Below are positions 7,520-17,089 of a stretch of DNA of 64,000 bases, one piece after another. Position 1 is the stretch's first letter. Each line of letters opens with the position of its first letter. The position numbers were made by a program, and so were the translations under genes. The notes below the pieces were generated by a model that saw only the letters and a program-made list of their open reading frames with translations, ran no database searches and was not told where the DNA came from. Source of the stretch: Pseudomonas maioricensis (GTDB lineage: Bacteria > Pseudomonadota > Gammaproteobacteria > Pseudomonadales > Pseudomonadaceae); the NCBI RefSeq assembly GCF_022790535.1, contig NZ_LOHG01000006.1, positions 117,668 through 181,667 of the forward strand. The letters run 5' to 3'.

Positions 7520-8680
7520 ATGCGTAAACAGACCAGAACCGTCCTTGCCGTTGCTGTCATCGTAGGCTTGATCGGTGTTTCCAGCTGGAGTCTGACCCGT
7601 CCGGCCACTGCAAAAATAAGCGCGCCGGTGGCGGTACCTGTCAAAGTTGTCAAAGTGACCGAGGAGGATGTACCTCGCTTCGTGACGGGGATAGGTTCGG
7701 TGCTGTCGCTGCACAGTGTGGTGATCAGGCCCCAGGTGGACGGCATCCTCACCAAAGTGCTGGTCAAGGAAGGGCAAACGGTCAAAGCCGGAGATCTGTT
7801 GGCGACGATTGATGACCGGGCAATCCGCGCAACACTGGAACAAGCCAAAGCGCAGCTCGCGCAAAGCAAGGCGCAACTGGACATGGCTCAGGTTGATCTG
7901 AAGCGCTATCGATTGCTCAGCGAAGACAACGGCATTTCCAAACAAACCTTCGACCAGCAGCAAGCCACGGTTCATCAACTCAAAGCCACTGCGATGGGCA
8001 ACGACGCAGCAATCAACGCCGCGCAAGTGCAGTTGTCGTATACACAGATTCGCTCACCGGTGACCGGCCGGGTCGGGATTCGTAATGTCGACGAAGGCAA
8101 CTTCCTGCGCGTCAGCGATGCCCAGGGCCTGTTTTCCGTCACACAGATCGATCCGGTCTCAGTCGAATTCTCGCTGCCGCAACAGATGCTGCCGACCTTG
8201 CAAGGTTTGATCGCCTCCAGCACACCAGCGGCGGTCAAAGCCTTTCTCGGTGATGGCGACAACGGCACTCTGCTGGGTGACGGCAAGCTGACATTGATCG
8301 ACAACCAGGTCTCGGCCACCACCGGAACCATTCGCGCCAAGGCCGAGTTCAGTAATTCGAAACAGTTATTGTGGCCGGGCCAGTTGGTCACGGTAAAAAT
8401 CCAGACAGCCGTTGAGCGCGATGCCCTGCGAGTACCTCCACAGGTGGTACAGCGCGGCATCGACCAGCACTTCGCCTTCAGGGTCAATGGTGACAAGGTC
8501 GAGGTCGTTCCGGTGCAGGTGCTGTATCAGGACAGTGCCCTGATGCTGATATCAGGCCCCAAGGCAGGCGACGTGCTGGTCAGCGACGGCCAGTCACGAC
8601 TGAAGGCCGGATCGCGCATCGAAGTGCTGCGCGACACAACCGAGAATAGCCAGACGGCCAACCTGGACGGCACACGATGA
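7520..8680 (+). CDS. RND efflux periplasmic adaptor subunit
   Basis: A 386-residue membrane-fusion protein bridging an RND pump and an outer-membrane channel. Residues 7-24 form a single N-terminal hydrophobic anchor with no lipobox cysteine. The lipoyl half-motifs (VIRPQVDGILTKVLVKEGQ and SPVTGRVGIRNVDEGNFL) flank a Gln/Ala/Lys-rich coiled-coil hairpin (about residues 110-165), followed by beta-barrel and membrane-proximal domains. It is MdtA-like. Its stop overlaps the pump start as ATGA, so the two are translationally coupled. Substrate cannot be told from sequence. Confidence 0.92.
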   Translation: MRKQTRTVLAVAVIVGLIGVSSWSLTRPATAKISAPVAVPVKVVKVTEEDVPRFVTGIGSVLSLHSVVIRPQVDGILTKVLVKEGQTVKAGDLLATIDDRAIRATLEQAKAQLAQSKAQLDMAQVDLKRYRLLSEDNGISKQTFDQQQATVHQLKATAMGNDAAINAAQVQLSYTQIRSPVTGRVGIRNVDEGNFLRVSDAQGLFSVTQIDPVSVEFSLPQQMLPTLQGLIASSTPAAVKAFLGDGDNGTLLGDGKLTLIDNQVSATTGTIRAKAEFSNSKQLLWPGQLVTVKIQTAVERDALRVPPQVVQRGIDQHFAFRVNGDKVEVVPVQVLYQDSALMLISGPKAGDVLVSDGQSRLKAGSRIEVLRDTTENSQTANLDGTR

Positions 8681-11600
8681 AGGGCCGCGGATCTATTTCA
8701 GCGTGGTGCGTAGACCATCCGGTCGCCACCTTGCTGCTGACGTTTGCCATGGTTCTGTTAGGGGCGATTGCCTTCCCTCGCCTGCCGGTTGCACCGCTGC
8801 CGGAGGCGGAGTTTCCGACCATTCAGGTGACAGCCCAATTGCCGGGTGCAAGTCCGGAAACCATGGCGTCGTCGGTCGCGACACCGTTGGAGGTGCAATT
8901 CAGCGCGATCCCCGGCATGACCCAGATGACGTCCAGCAGCGCGCTAGGCTCCACTAACCTGACCCTGCAATTCACCCTCAATAAAAGTATCGATACCGCC
9001 GCGCAGGAAGTTCAGGCCGCGATCAATACCGCAGCGGGCCGCCTTCCCGCTGACATGCCCAATTTGCCAACATGGCGCAAGGTCAACCCGGCCGACAGCC
9101 CGGTGTTGATTCTCAGCGTCAGCTCCAATCTGATGCCGCCCACCGAACTCAGTGACGTCACCGAGTCGCTGCTGGCACGACAACTCAGCCAGATTGACGG
9201 TGTGGGTCAGGTGTTCATTACCGGCCAGCAACGCCCGGCGATTCGCGTGCAGGCTGCGCCGGAGAAACTGGCCGCGCTGGGTCTGACGCTGGCGGACATC
9301 CGTGTCGCGGTACAGCAAACCAGTCTTAACCTCGCCAAAGGTGCGTTGTACGGCAAAGACAGCGTGTCCACGATCGCTTCCAACGACCAGCTGTTCAGGC
9401 CTCAGGATTACGCGCAACTGATCGTTTCCTACAAGGACGGCGCGCCGGTGCACCTGAAGGATGTGGCGCGGGTCATCAACGGCTCAGAAAACGCTTACGT
9501 GCAGGCCTGGTCGGGTGATCAGCAAGGCGTCAACGTTACGATCTTCCGCCAGCCCGGCGCAAACATCGTGGAAACCGTGGATCGCATTCAGCGCGAACTC
9601 CCACGTCTGCTGGAAATGCTTCCGGCATCAGTGGATGTTTCGGTGCTCAATGACCGTACCCGAACCATTCGCGCCTCGCTGCATGAAGTGGAAATGACGC
9701 TGGTGATCGCCATTCTGCTGGTGGTCGCGGTCATGGCGCTGTTCCTGCGTCAGCTCTCGGCAACCCTGATCGTCAGCGCGGTGCTGGGGGTCTCGCTGGT
9801 TGCCAGTTTCGCAATGATGTACGTGTTTGGTTTCAGCCTGAACAACCTGACGCTGGTTGCGATTGTGGTGGCCGTCGGGTTCGTGGTGGACGATGCCATT
9901 GTTGTGGTGGAGAACATCCACCGACACCTTGAGGCAGGTGACGGCATGCGCGAAGCGGCGATCAAGGGTTCGGGAGAAATCGGCTTCACGGTGGTGTCCA
10001 TCAGCTTCTCGCTGGTGGCGGCCTTTATCCCGTTGTTGTTCATGGGCGGCGTGGTCGGGCGGCTGTTCAAGGAGTTCGCCCTGACCGCGACCGCGACCAT
10101 TCTGATCTCGGTCGTCGTTTCACTGACCCTGGCTCCAACACTGGCAGCGCTGTTCATGCGCGCGCCAAAACATGATCCGCATGGGAAGCCGGGTTTCAGT
10201 GAACGTCTGTTGGCGCTTTACGAACGCGGACTGAACAAGGCGCTGGCCCATCAACGGATCATGCTCGGGATTTTCGGGTTGACGCTGGTACTGGCTGGGG
10301 TTGGCTACGTGCTGATTCCGAAAGGTTTCTTTCCGGTGCAAGACACGGCTTTTGCCCTTGGCACCAGTGAAGCTGCGGCAGATATTTCCTACCCCGACAT
10401 GGTGGAAAAACACCTGCAACTGGCAAAAATCGTCGGTGCCGATCCTGCCGTTCAGGCGTTCTCCCACTCGGTTGGCGTCAGCGGCAGCAACCAGACCATC
10501 GCCAACGGACGCTTCTGGATCTCCCTCAAACCTCGGGGTGAGCGTGACGTGTCGGTGAGTGAATTCATCGACCGGATACGTCCTAAGCTGGCGAAGATAC
10601 CCGGCATCGTCCTGTATTTGAGGGCCGGGCAAGACATCAACCTCAGCCCCGGCCCGAGCCGCAGCCAGTATCAGTATGTGCTCAAGAGCAATGACGGTCC
10701 GCTGCTCAACACCTGGACCCAGCGCCTGACGGAAAAGCTGCGAAGCAATCCGGCATTCCGCGACCTGTCCAACGACCTGCAACTGGGCGGCAGCGTCACT
10801 CACATCAATATTGATCGTAGCGCCGCTGCCCGTTTCGGGCTGACCACCAATGACGTTGACCAGGCCCTGTACGACGCGTTCGGTCAACGGCAGATCAGCG
10901 AATTCCAGACCGAGATCAACCAGTACAAAGTGATTCTGGAACTGGACGCCAAACAACGTGGCAAGGCCGAAAGCCTGGCGTATTTTTATCTGCGCTCGCC
11001 CCTGACAAACGAGATGGTGCCACTGTCGGCGCTGGCCAAAGTCGGCGCCCCGACCATGGGTCCGTTGTCGATTGCCCATGACGGCATGTTCCCGGCGGCA
11101 AACCTGTCCTTCAACCTGTCGCCAGGTGTGGCCCTGGGGGATGCGGTGCGCATGGTTGATCAGGCCAAGAACGAGATCGGCATGCCAGCGTCAATCATTG
11201 GCAACTTCCAAGGCGCGGCTCAGGCATTTCAGAGCTCGCTGGCCAATCAACCCTGGTTGATTCTCGCGGCGCTGGTGGCGGTGTACATCATTCTCGGGGT
11301 GCTTTATGAGAGCTTCGTCCACCCGCTGACTATTATTTCCACCCTGCCCTCGGCGGGTATCGGCGCGCTGCTGTTGTTGTGGTTGATGGGACAGGATTTT
11401 TCGATCATGGCCTTGATCGGCGTGGTGCTGCTGATCGGCATCGTCAAGAAGAACGGTATCCTGCTGGTGGACTTCGCCCTTGAGGCACAACGCGACCGAG
11501 GCATGAGCCCGCTGGACGCCATTCATGAAGCCTGCCTGACGCGTTTCCGCCCGATCATCATGACGACATTGGCCGCACTGCTGGGCGCCCTGCCCTTGAT

Positions 11601-11778
11601 GCTCGGTTATGGCGTCGGCGCCGAACTGCGCCAGCCGCTGGGGATTGCCGTGGTCGGCGGCTTGCTGGTCAGCCAGATGCTGACGCTGTTTACGACGCCG
11701 GTGATTTATTTGCAGCTGGAGCGGGTGTTTCATAAACGAAAGGCTGAGGCTGAGCCGGCTTTAGTCATGCAAAAGTGA
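8677..11778 (+). CDS. RND multidrug efflux permease (MdtB/MdtC-like)
   Basis: 1033 residues, the usual size of an HAE1-type RND transporter that expels substrates using the proton gradient. TM1 follows WCVDHPVATLLL. The paired aspartates of the proton relay are visible in TM4 (VGFVVDDAIVVVEN), and the two repeated halves each carry a large periplasmic porter loop. The C-terminal TM block (about residues 870-1020) ends before a short charged tail. The operon encodes adaptor and pump but no outer-membrane factor, so it probably borrows one encoded elsewhere (OprM/TolC type). The downstream two-component pair on the same strand may control it. Confidence 0.94.
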   Translation: MKGRGSISAWCVDHPVATLLLTFAMVLLGAIAFPRLPVAPLPEAEFPTIQVTAQLPGASPETMASSVATPLEVQFSAIPGMTQMTSSSALGSTNLTLQFTLNKSIDTAAQEVQAAINTAAGRLPADMPNLPTWRKVNPADSPVLILSVSSNLMPPTELSDVTESLLARQLSQIDGVGQVFITGQQRPAIRVQAAPEKLAALGLTLADIRVAVQQTSLNLAKGALYGKDSVSTIASNDQLFRPQDYAQLIVSYKDGAPVHLKDVARVINGSENAYVQAWSGDQQGVNVTIFRQPGANIVETVDRIQRELPRLLEMLPASVDVSVLNDRTRTIRASLHEVEMTLVIAILLVVAVMALFLRQLSATLIVSAVLGVSLVASFAMMYVFGFSLNNLTLVAIVVAVGFVVDDAIVVVENIHRHLEAGDGMREAAIKGSGEIGFTVVSISFSLVAAFIPLLFMGGVVGRLFKEFALTATATILISVVVSLTLAPTLAALFMRAPKHDPHGKPGFSERLLALYERGLNKALAHQRIMLGIFGLTLVLAGVGYVLIPKGFFPVQDTAFALGTSEAAADISYPDMVEKHLQLAKIVGADPAVQAFSHSVGVSGSNQTIANGRFWISLKPRGERDVSVSEFIDRIRPKLAKIPGIVLYLRAGQDINLSPGPSRSQYQYVLKSNDGPLLNTWTQRLTEKLRSNPAFRDLSNDLQLGGSVTHINIDRSAAARFGLTTNDVDQALYDAFGQRQISEFQTEINQYKVILELDAKQRGKAESLAYFYLRSPLTNEMVPLSALAKVGAPTMGPLSIAHDGMFPAANLSFNLSPGVALGDAVRMVDQAKNEIGMPASIIGNFQGAAQAFQSSLANQPWLILAALVAVYIILGVLYESFVHPLTIISTLPSAGIGALLLLWLMGQDFSIMALIGVVLLIGIVKKNGILLVDFALEAQRDRGMSPLDAIHEACLTRFRPIIMTTLAALLGALPLMLGYGVGAELRQPLGIAVVGGLLVSQMLTLFTTPVIYLQLERVFHKRKAEAEPALVMQK

Positions 11779-11828
11779 TGACCAATAAGAAACCTGTAGG
11801 GGCCGATGTCTGACAGCAAGCAATGGAC

Positions 11829-11902
11829 CTGTAGGAGCTGCCGAAGGCTGCGAAGCATTTATCCTGACATACAGCGATCGCAGCCTTCGGCAGCTCCTAC
11901 AG
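11829..11902. repeat. REP pair, family A
   Basis: Inverted arms ctgtaggagctgccgaaggc and gccttcggcagctcctacag enclose a short spacer, between the pump gene and the response regulator. Confidence 0.9.
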
Positions 11903-12001
11903 AAGATGCGCTTCAATTCAGTGGTATGCGCGTTGTTTGATAAGAGCCCACAAGGTCCAGCGCATTTAAAAAGTTATGGTTTACCTATCGAGAACTGCCC
12001 C

Positions 12002-12685
12002 ATGCGTGTCCTGATCATCGAAGACGAAGAGAAGACCGCGGATTACCTGCATCGCGGTCTGACCGAGCAAGGCTTTACCGTAGACCTCGCCCGCGATGGT
12101 ATCGAGGGGCTGCACCTGGCGCTGGAGAGCGATTACGAAGTGATCATTCTCGACGTGATGCTGCCCGGTCTGGATGGCTTTGGCGTATTGCGCACGTTGC
12201 GCGCACGCAAGCAGACGCCAGTGATCATGCTGACCGCCCGCGAACAAGTGGACGACCGTATCCGCGGCCTTCGCGAAGGGGCCGATGACTACCTGGGCAA
12301 ACCGTTCTCGTTCCTTGAACTGGTCGCCCGCCTGCAGGCCCTGACCCGACGCAGCAGCGGCCACGAACCGGTACAGATCAGCATTGCCGACCTGTGGATC
12401 GACCTGATCAGCCGCAAGGCTACTCGCGCCGGACTGCGCCTGGACCTCACCGCCAAAGAGTTCTCGCTGCTCAGTGTGCTGGCGCGTCGGCAAGGGGAAA
12501 TCCTGTCCAAGACATCCATCGCCGAAATGGTCTGGGATATCAATTTCGATAGCGACGCCAATGTCGTCGAAGTCGCGATAAAACGCTTGCGCGCCAAACT
12601 GGACGGGCCATTCGAACAGAAATTGCTGCACACCATTCGCGGCATGGGCTACGTGTTGGAGAGCCGCGCCGGAGAGCCGCAGTGA
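12002..12685 (+). CDS. OmpR-family response regulator (heavy-metal type)
   Basis: 227 residues. The receiver domain has acidic residues EDEE at 7-10, phosphoacceptor Asp51 (LDVMLPG), the MLTARE threonine and the GKPFS lysine. A C-terminal winged helix (about 130-225) ends HTIRGMGYVLESR. Sequence style is close to CusR/CopR/IrlR regulators. The ATG at 12002 is chosen because it opens the receiver domain (MRVLIIEDEE); the frame extends upstream to 11906 without sequence resembling the family. The stop overlaps the kinase GTG start (GTGA). Likely target: the adjacent RND genes or a metal stress regulon, by context only. Confidence 0.92.
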   Translation: MRVLIIEDEEKTADYLHRGLTEQGFTVDLARDGIEGLHLALESDYEVIILDVMLPGLDGFGVLRTLRARKQTPVIMLTAREQVDDRIRGLREGADDYLGKPFSFLELVARLQALTRRSSGHEPVQISIADLWIDLISRKATRAGLRLDLTAKEFSLLSVLARRQGEILSKTSIAEMVWDINFDSDANVVEVAIKRLRAKLDGPFEQKLLHTIRGMGYVLESRAGEPQ

Positions 12686-14046
12686 AGACTGACTCGATTG
12701 CCCTGCGTCTGAGCGGCCTGTTTGCACTGGTGGCATTGCTGGTCTTCACCCTGATCGGCTGGGCCTTGTACTTGCAGGTCGACAGAAGCATGGCATTGCT
12801 ACCGGAGGCCGAGGCCGAGGCGCGTTACAGCGTGCTCGAATCTGCGGTCAACCGGCACAGCGACATCGAACACTGGGGGCGGATCAAAAGCAAACTCAAG
12901 CTGCTCAGTGAAGAAGACAAGCGTCTGCGCTTTTGGGTTGTCAGTGACAATCCAACCTACGAATTCGGCAATCCGGATGCCGACATTCGCAGCTTCGCCA
13001 ACGGCCCGCTGGGCATGCGCAACCTGAAAATTACCGGGCATGAGTTCCCGTTCAAGGTCTTGGTCAGCCAGTTTGAAGCCAAGGAAGAGCGCCCTCCTTT
13101 GCGATTTCTGATTGCTGTCGATACCGAAACTTTCCTGCAGACCCAACATGCTTTGATGATTGCCCTGATCGGCTTCGCAGCGCTGGGCATCTTGCTGGCT
13201 TCGGTGCTGGGTTACTGGGTCGCGCGTATTGGTCTGCGGCCGTTGACCAACCTGTCGCTGGAGGCACAAAAACTCGCACCACCCAGACTCTCCGGCCGAC
13301 TGCAGATGACGCCATTGCCACCGGAACTCGACCAGTTCGTCACCTCGTTCAATTCGACACTGGAGCGGGTCGAACAGGCCTATGCGCGGTTGGAGTCGTT
13401 CAACGCCGATGTCGCCCACGAACTGCGCTCGCCCCTGACCAATCTTATCGGTCAGACTCAGGTCGCCCTGACCCGGGGCCGCTCGGCGGAACACTACTTC
13501 GAAGTGCTGCAATCGAATCTGGAAGAGCTCGAACGACTGCGTTCAATCATCAACGACATGCTGTTCCTGGCCAGCGCCGATCAGGGCAGCAAAGCCACAG
13601 AGTTGACCTGTGCCTCGCTGGCTCAGGAAGTGGCCACCACGCTGGATTATCTGGATTTCATTCTTGAAGATGCTCAGGTGCGCGTAGAAGTCCACGGCGA
13701 CGCCCGCGTCCCGATGGAAAAAGCGCACTTGCGCAGGGCGCTTATCAACCTGCTGCACAACGCTGTGCAACACACTGAAGCGGGCCGGTTGATCCGCGTG
13801 GATATCACCGAAGAGGCTAACCATGTGAGCGTTGGCGTTGCCAACCCCGGTGCGCAAATTGCCAGCGAACACCTGCCCAAACTGTTCGAACGCTTTTATC
13901 GGGTAGACGCATCGCGCGCTAACAGTGGTGCAAACCACGGGCTGGGGCTGGCCATCGTTAAAGCCATTGCGTTAATGCATGGCGGCAGCGTGTTTGTACA
14001 CAGCCGCGAGGGCATCAATACCTTCGGGATCAACTTGCCGTTGTGA
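12682..14046 (+). CDS. Sensor histidine kinase (CusS/heavy-metal type)
   Basis: 454 residues starting at GTG. TM1 is about 8-31, a periplasmic sensor spans about 32-155, TM2 about 157-180, then HAMP. The dimerisation H-box is FNADVAHELRSPLTNL with His246. N-box (NLLHNAVQH), F-box (LFERFYRVD) and G-box (GLGLAIVKA) are intact. It is translationally coupled to the preceding regulator and would phosphorylate its Asp51. The periplasmic domain is of the size seen in copper/silver sensors but has no obvious Met/His metal cluster, so the signal remains unknown. Confidence 0.92.
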   Translation: MKTDSIALRLSGLFALVALLVFTLIGWALYLQVDRSMALLPEAEAEARYSVLESAVNRHSDIEHWGRIKSKLKLLSEEDKRLRFWVVSDNPTYEFGNPDADIRSFANGPLGMRNLKITGHEFPFKVLVSQFEAKEERPPLRFLIAVDTETFLQTQHALMIALIGFAALGILLASVLGYWVARIGLRPLTNLSLEAQKLAPPRLSGRLQMTPLPPELDQFVTSFNSTLERVEQAYARLESFNADVAHELRSPLTNLIGQTQVALTRGRSAEHYFEVLQSNLEELERLRSIINDMLFLASADQGSKATELTCASLAQEVATTLDYLDFILEDAQVRVEVHGDARVPMEKAHLRRALINLLHNAVQHTEAGRLIRVDITEEANHVSVGVANPGAQIASEHLPKLFERFYRVDASRANSGANHGLGLAIVKAIALMHGGSVFVHSREGINTFGINLPL

Positions 14047-14375
14047 TGCCCTGCCCCGAGCCGAACAACGCACAGGCACCTGAGCTGGAACGCAGGATTG
14101 TTATGGATGATTCTATGTTTGCTCACACACTTGATCAGACCAAGCAACGCTCCCACAGGGATTTATGTCTGCAGTATGTGCTGTCTGCCAAACCTTAATG
14201 TCTTTCACGAAATAAAACGTATTCACATGCGCAATCAAAACACCCCTGTTTTGACGTGCCCCACATGAGTTATAAATACCGGGTCGACATTGATCCTGAA
14301 TATACAAATTCTTCAAACTCTTTAAAAACAAAGCGTTGAAGAAGCATTTATCATTTTCCGAGTTCATCCCCAGCA
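14047..14375. other. Intergenic region before the diguanylate cyclase
   Basis: 329 bases with no convincing gene. It holds a perfect 8-base inverted repeat, TCAAAACA-cccc-TGTTTTGA (14235-14254), which could be a weak terminator for the kinase operon or an operator. The region is AT-richer than its flanks. Confidence 0.5.
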
Positions 14376-15872
14376 ATGATTGCTCCTCACGCCATGCAGG
14401 CATCTCGTAAAAATTGGCAGCGACCAGAAATTATTTTGATTTTCGGCAGTGTGCTGGCGATCACTGCCATCGCGATCATTGTCGTTTCGTTATTGATCCG
14501 CGAACGCCGGGATGCAAATGAAGCCGCCGCCCGGGCGTCTTCCAATATCGTGCGTCTGATCGATGCCGATGTATTGCGTAACGCCGAACTTTACGACACG
14601 TCACTGCAAGGCATGATCAACGCGTGGCAATTACCCGAGTTACACAGCATTGCGCCAAACTTGCGGCATCTGGTTTTGTTCGACCGCTCAACGGCAGCGC
14701 GGTACAAAGGAGACCTGCTATTACTCGACAAGGACGGCCGTATCCTTGCTGACTCCACCTCCCTCGAACCACGCCCCTATAACCTCGCCGAACGTCCGCA
14801 CTTTCAGGAACACATGCGCAACCCGTCGCTGGACATGATGGTCGGCGCGCCCTTCAAGGCACGATGGGGCTTCAAGGACTGGTGCATCAGCTTCAGCCGC
14901 CGCATCTCCGGCGAAGACGGTTCGTTTCAGGGTATCGCCAGCGCCGCGATGCGTCTGGTGTATTTCAAACAGCTATTTCGCACGCTGGACATCGGCCCGG
15001 ACAGCAACGTCACGTTGCTCAACACTGACGGCACGCTGCTCGCTCGTCACCCGGACATACCCGGCAGAGACATCATCGGCGAAAGCTTTGCATCCAGCCC
15101 CAATTTCAAACGCATTCTTGAAGAAGGTAACGGCAGCTTTTCCGGAATTTCGTCGGTGGACGGCAAGGAGCGGCTGTACACCTTCTCCCATGTCGGAGAG
15201 TTGCCGTTGATTGTGGTGGTAGGCCAGTCCGTGAAGGAGGTCTATGCCCTCTGGTACCGCAATGTGCTGCTGGTCGGCGCCGCTACCACCGTATTGTGTC
15301 TGGGCATTCTGTGGCTAAGCCTGTTGTTGCGCCGCGAGTTAGGACTGCGGCATCAGGCCGAGAGCGAACTTCGGGCTCGCGCGTCAACCGATGCCCTGAC
15401 GGGATTGGCCAATCGGCGTCGGCTCGATGAAGTGATGAAAAGCGAATGGACACGAAGCATGCGCTCAGGCGAACCGCTCTCATTGCTGGTCATAGACGTC
15501 GATCACTTCAAAGCATTCAATGATCGTCACGGTCATCACGGCGGGGACGAAGCGCTACGCAACGTTGCATCCACCATCGCCCACAACATCAGAAGACCGG
15601 GCGACTTCGTTGCGCGATATGGCGGCGAGGAGTTCGTGGTGGTGCTGGGTGAGACGGGTCTGGAGGGCGCGCGCGTCATCGCCGAGCTCATCCGTAAAGC
15701 AGTGGAAGCGATTGCGCCCTACGCCAGCGATAGCCAGCCGATTACCGTGAGCATTGGCATCGCCTGCGCTGAGGCTAAAACGGGCGAAACAATCGACCTG
15801 CTGTTCAAGACGGCAGACGAAGCGTTGTACGCCGCCAAAAGCAAGGGTCGGAACCGGGTTGAACCGGGTTGA
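14376..15872 (+). CDS. Membrane diguanylate cyclase with periplasmic sensor
   Basis: 498 residues predicted to make cyclic di-GMP. TM1 is about 20-42, a periplasmic Cache-like sensor spans about 43-290 (with LLLLDKDGRILADS and VTLLNTDGTLLARH segments), TM2 about 295-318, then a GGDEF domain. The active site is GGEEF (416-420). The inhibitory I-site RPGD (407-410) sits five residues ahead, so product feedback is expected. The metal and substrate segments (LLVIDVDHFKAFND) are intact and there is no EAL domain. The start is either the ATG at 14376 or the one at 14394; neither has a strong ribosome site. Signal unknown. Confidence 0.93.
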   Translation: MIAPHAMQASRKNWQRPEIILIFGSVLAITAIAIIVVSLLIRERRDANEAAARASSNIVRLIDADVLRNAELYDTSLQGMINAWQLPELHSIAPNLRHLVLFDRSTAARYKGDLLLLDKDGRILADSTSLEPRPYNLAERPHFQEHMRNPSLDMMVGAPFKARWGFKDWCISFSRRISGEDGSFQGIASAAMRLVYFKQLFRTLDIGPDSNVTLLNTDGTLLARHPDIPGRDIIGESFASSPNFKRILEEGNGSFSGISSVDGKERLYTFSHVGELPLIVVVGQSVKEVYALWYRNVLLVGAATTVLCLGILWLSLLLRRELGLRHQAESELRARASTDALTGLANRRRLDEVMKSEWTRSMRSGEPLSLLVIDVDHFKAFNDRHGHHGGDEALRNVASTIAHNIRRPGDFVARYGGEEFVVVLGETGLEGARVIAELIRKAVEAIAPYASDSQPITVSIGIACAEAKTGETIDLLFKTADEALYAAKSKGRNRVEPG

Positions 15873-15930
15873 CCGTCCCCTCCTGCGCGGTCCCACGTCC
15901 GAAACCAGTAGATCCCTGAACAGCAGCCAA

Positions 15931-15959
15931 AAAAAACGCCAGACTGGCTGGCGTTTTTT
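15931..15959. terminator. Bidirectional intrinsic terminator
   Basis: The stem AAAAAACGCCAG / CTGGCGTTTTTT has a short loop and T-runs on both strands. It lies between the convergent cyclase and PA2169-type genes. Confidence 0.92.
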
Positions 15960-15974
15960 CAAGACGTTCAAGTC

Positions 15975-16454
15975 TTAGTGAGCTGCTTTCTCGGCACGAG
16001 CAGCGTTGCGCAGGTCACGAACTTTGTCGTGGTTGGCCTGAACGCCCTGCAGTTGCTTGTCGATCAGCGACTGTACGGCTTGTGGCAGGTCGTGCTTGGC
16101 TGCTTTCTCGCGTGCTTCTTTGTACGCTTTCAGCGCTACGTCTTCACCACGCTCCACTTCTTCGAGAATCGCTTTGTCATCTTTACCGGTCAGCGCCGAC
16201 TTCAGATCAACCCAGGCACGGTGCAAGGTACCGCTTACGCTGGAAGACGTCTCTGGATCACCGCCCAGTGCACGTACTTGAGCCTGCAGTTCGGCGACCG
16301 ACGTTTTGATTTCTGCCGAACGGCTCAGAAAGTAGGCTTTGATGGCCGGGTTTTTAATGTCTTCTGCACTGGTCTGAAAACCTTTCTCACCATCTTTGCT
16401 GGTTTCGATCAGGTCATTCAGAATGGAGATCGATTCTTTATTGATGTCAGTCAT
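15975..16454 (-). CDS. PA2169-family (DUF2383) four-helix protein
   Basis: 159 residues, all-helical and charged, starting MTDINKESISILNDLIETSK, which is the ferritin-like PA2169/DUF2383 family signature. Function is not established; members are commonly stress or stationary-phase proteins. The ATG at 16454 follows an AAGGAAC site; the open frame to 16520 is not used. There is no signal peptide or metal-ligand ExxH pair that would make it a true ferritin. Monocistronic, ending in the bidirectional terminator. Confidence 0.85.
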   Translation of the reverse strand: MTDINKESISILNDLIETSKDGEKGFQTSAEDIKNPAIKAYFLSRSAEIKTSVAELQAQVRALGGDPETSSSVSGTLHRAWVDLKSALTGKDDKAILEEVERGEDVALKAYKEAREKAAKHDLPQAVQSLIDKQLQGVQANHDKVRDLRNAARAEKAAH

Positions 16455-16674
16455 TTTCAAGTTCCTTATGGGCAGGTTTATACAAAATGATTTGCATGCA
16501 TAAGTAATTGCAGGGCGCATGCCAGCTTTTTTGAAAACATTTACCCGTTTAAAATCAATAACTTAATTTAAACACCAGACAGATGGATCGTGATTTCTGC
16601 ATGAACTGTCCTTTGGCCTGCATGCAGAATGCACGTATGGTTAAGGTGTCTAGAAATCAGGTGATACAGAAGTC

Positions 16675-16914
16675 ATGGATCCGGAAAAACTTTTACTGCT
16701 GGTGACCCGCGAGATGCCGTTTGGCAAATATCAGGGACGTCTGCTGGCTGACCTACCGGGCCAGTATCTGAACTGGTTTGCGCGGGAAGGCTTCCCTAAA
16801 GGTGAGCTGGGTAGTTTGCTGGCACTGATGCAGGAAATCGATCATAACGGTCTGTCGGAGCTGCTTGATCCACTGCGCACCCGGCCCAGGAAGAAGTACA
16901 ACGACCGCCAATAG
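16675..16914 (+). CDS. DUF3820 family small protein
   Basis: 79 residues with the DUF3820 pattern MPFGKYQG.. LADLP..YLNWFAREGFP, a compact domain found across gammaproteobacteria and described as a putative quorum-sensing-regulated virulence factor fold. No catalytic residues are evident. It is a single gene followed by a REP pair. Confidence 0.85.
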   Translation: MDPEKLLLLVTREMPFGKYQGRLLADLPGQYLNWFAREGFPKGELGSLLALMQEIDHNGLSELLDPLRTRPRKKYNDRQ

Positions 16915-16945
16915 CAACGGATTTCCGGGGCCGTGCAGATTGCCC

Positions 16946-17038
16946 CTGTAGGAGCTCACCGAGGTTACGAGGCCAGCGATAACGGTGTATCAGACAAAAC
17001 GCTATCGCTGGCCTCGTAACCTCGGTGAGCTCCTACAG
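16946..17038. repeat. Long REP-like inverted repeat, distinct family
   Basis: Arms begin ctgtaggagctcaccgaggt and close with the reverse complement ending gagctcctacag. The stem is unusually long, about 35 bases including ttacgaggccagcgat. It lies between DUF3820 and the PLP enzyme gene. Confidence 0.9.
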
Positions 17039-17089
17039 TTCAAAGTGGTTTCTACAGAATGAGTCATTCAGTCAGAAAGAGAGGACGCA

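Noticed and set aside
10120..11079. 319-residue frame antisense to the RND permease
   Set aside because: Typical high-GC antisense shadow, His/Arg/Gln rich without any domain; the permease on the other strand is unmistakable.
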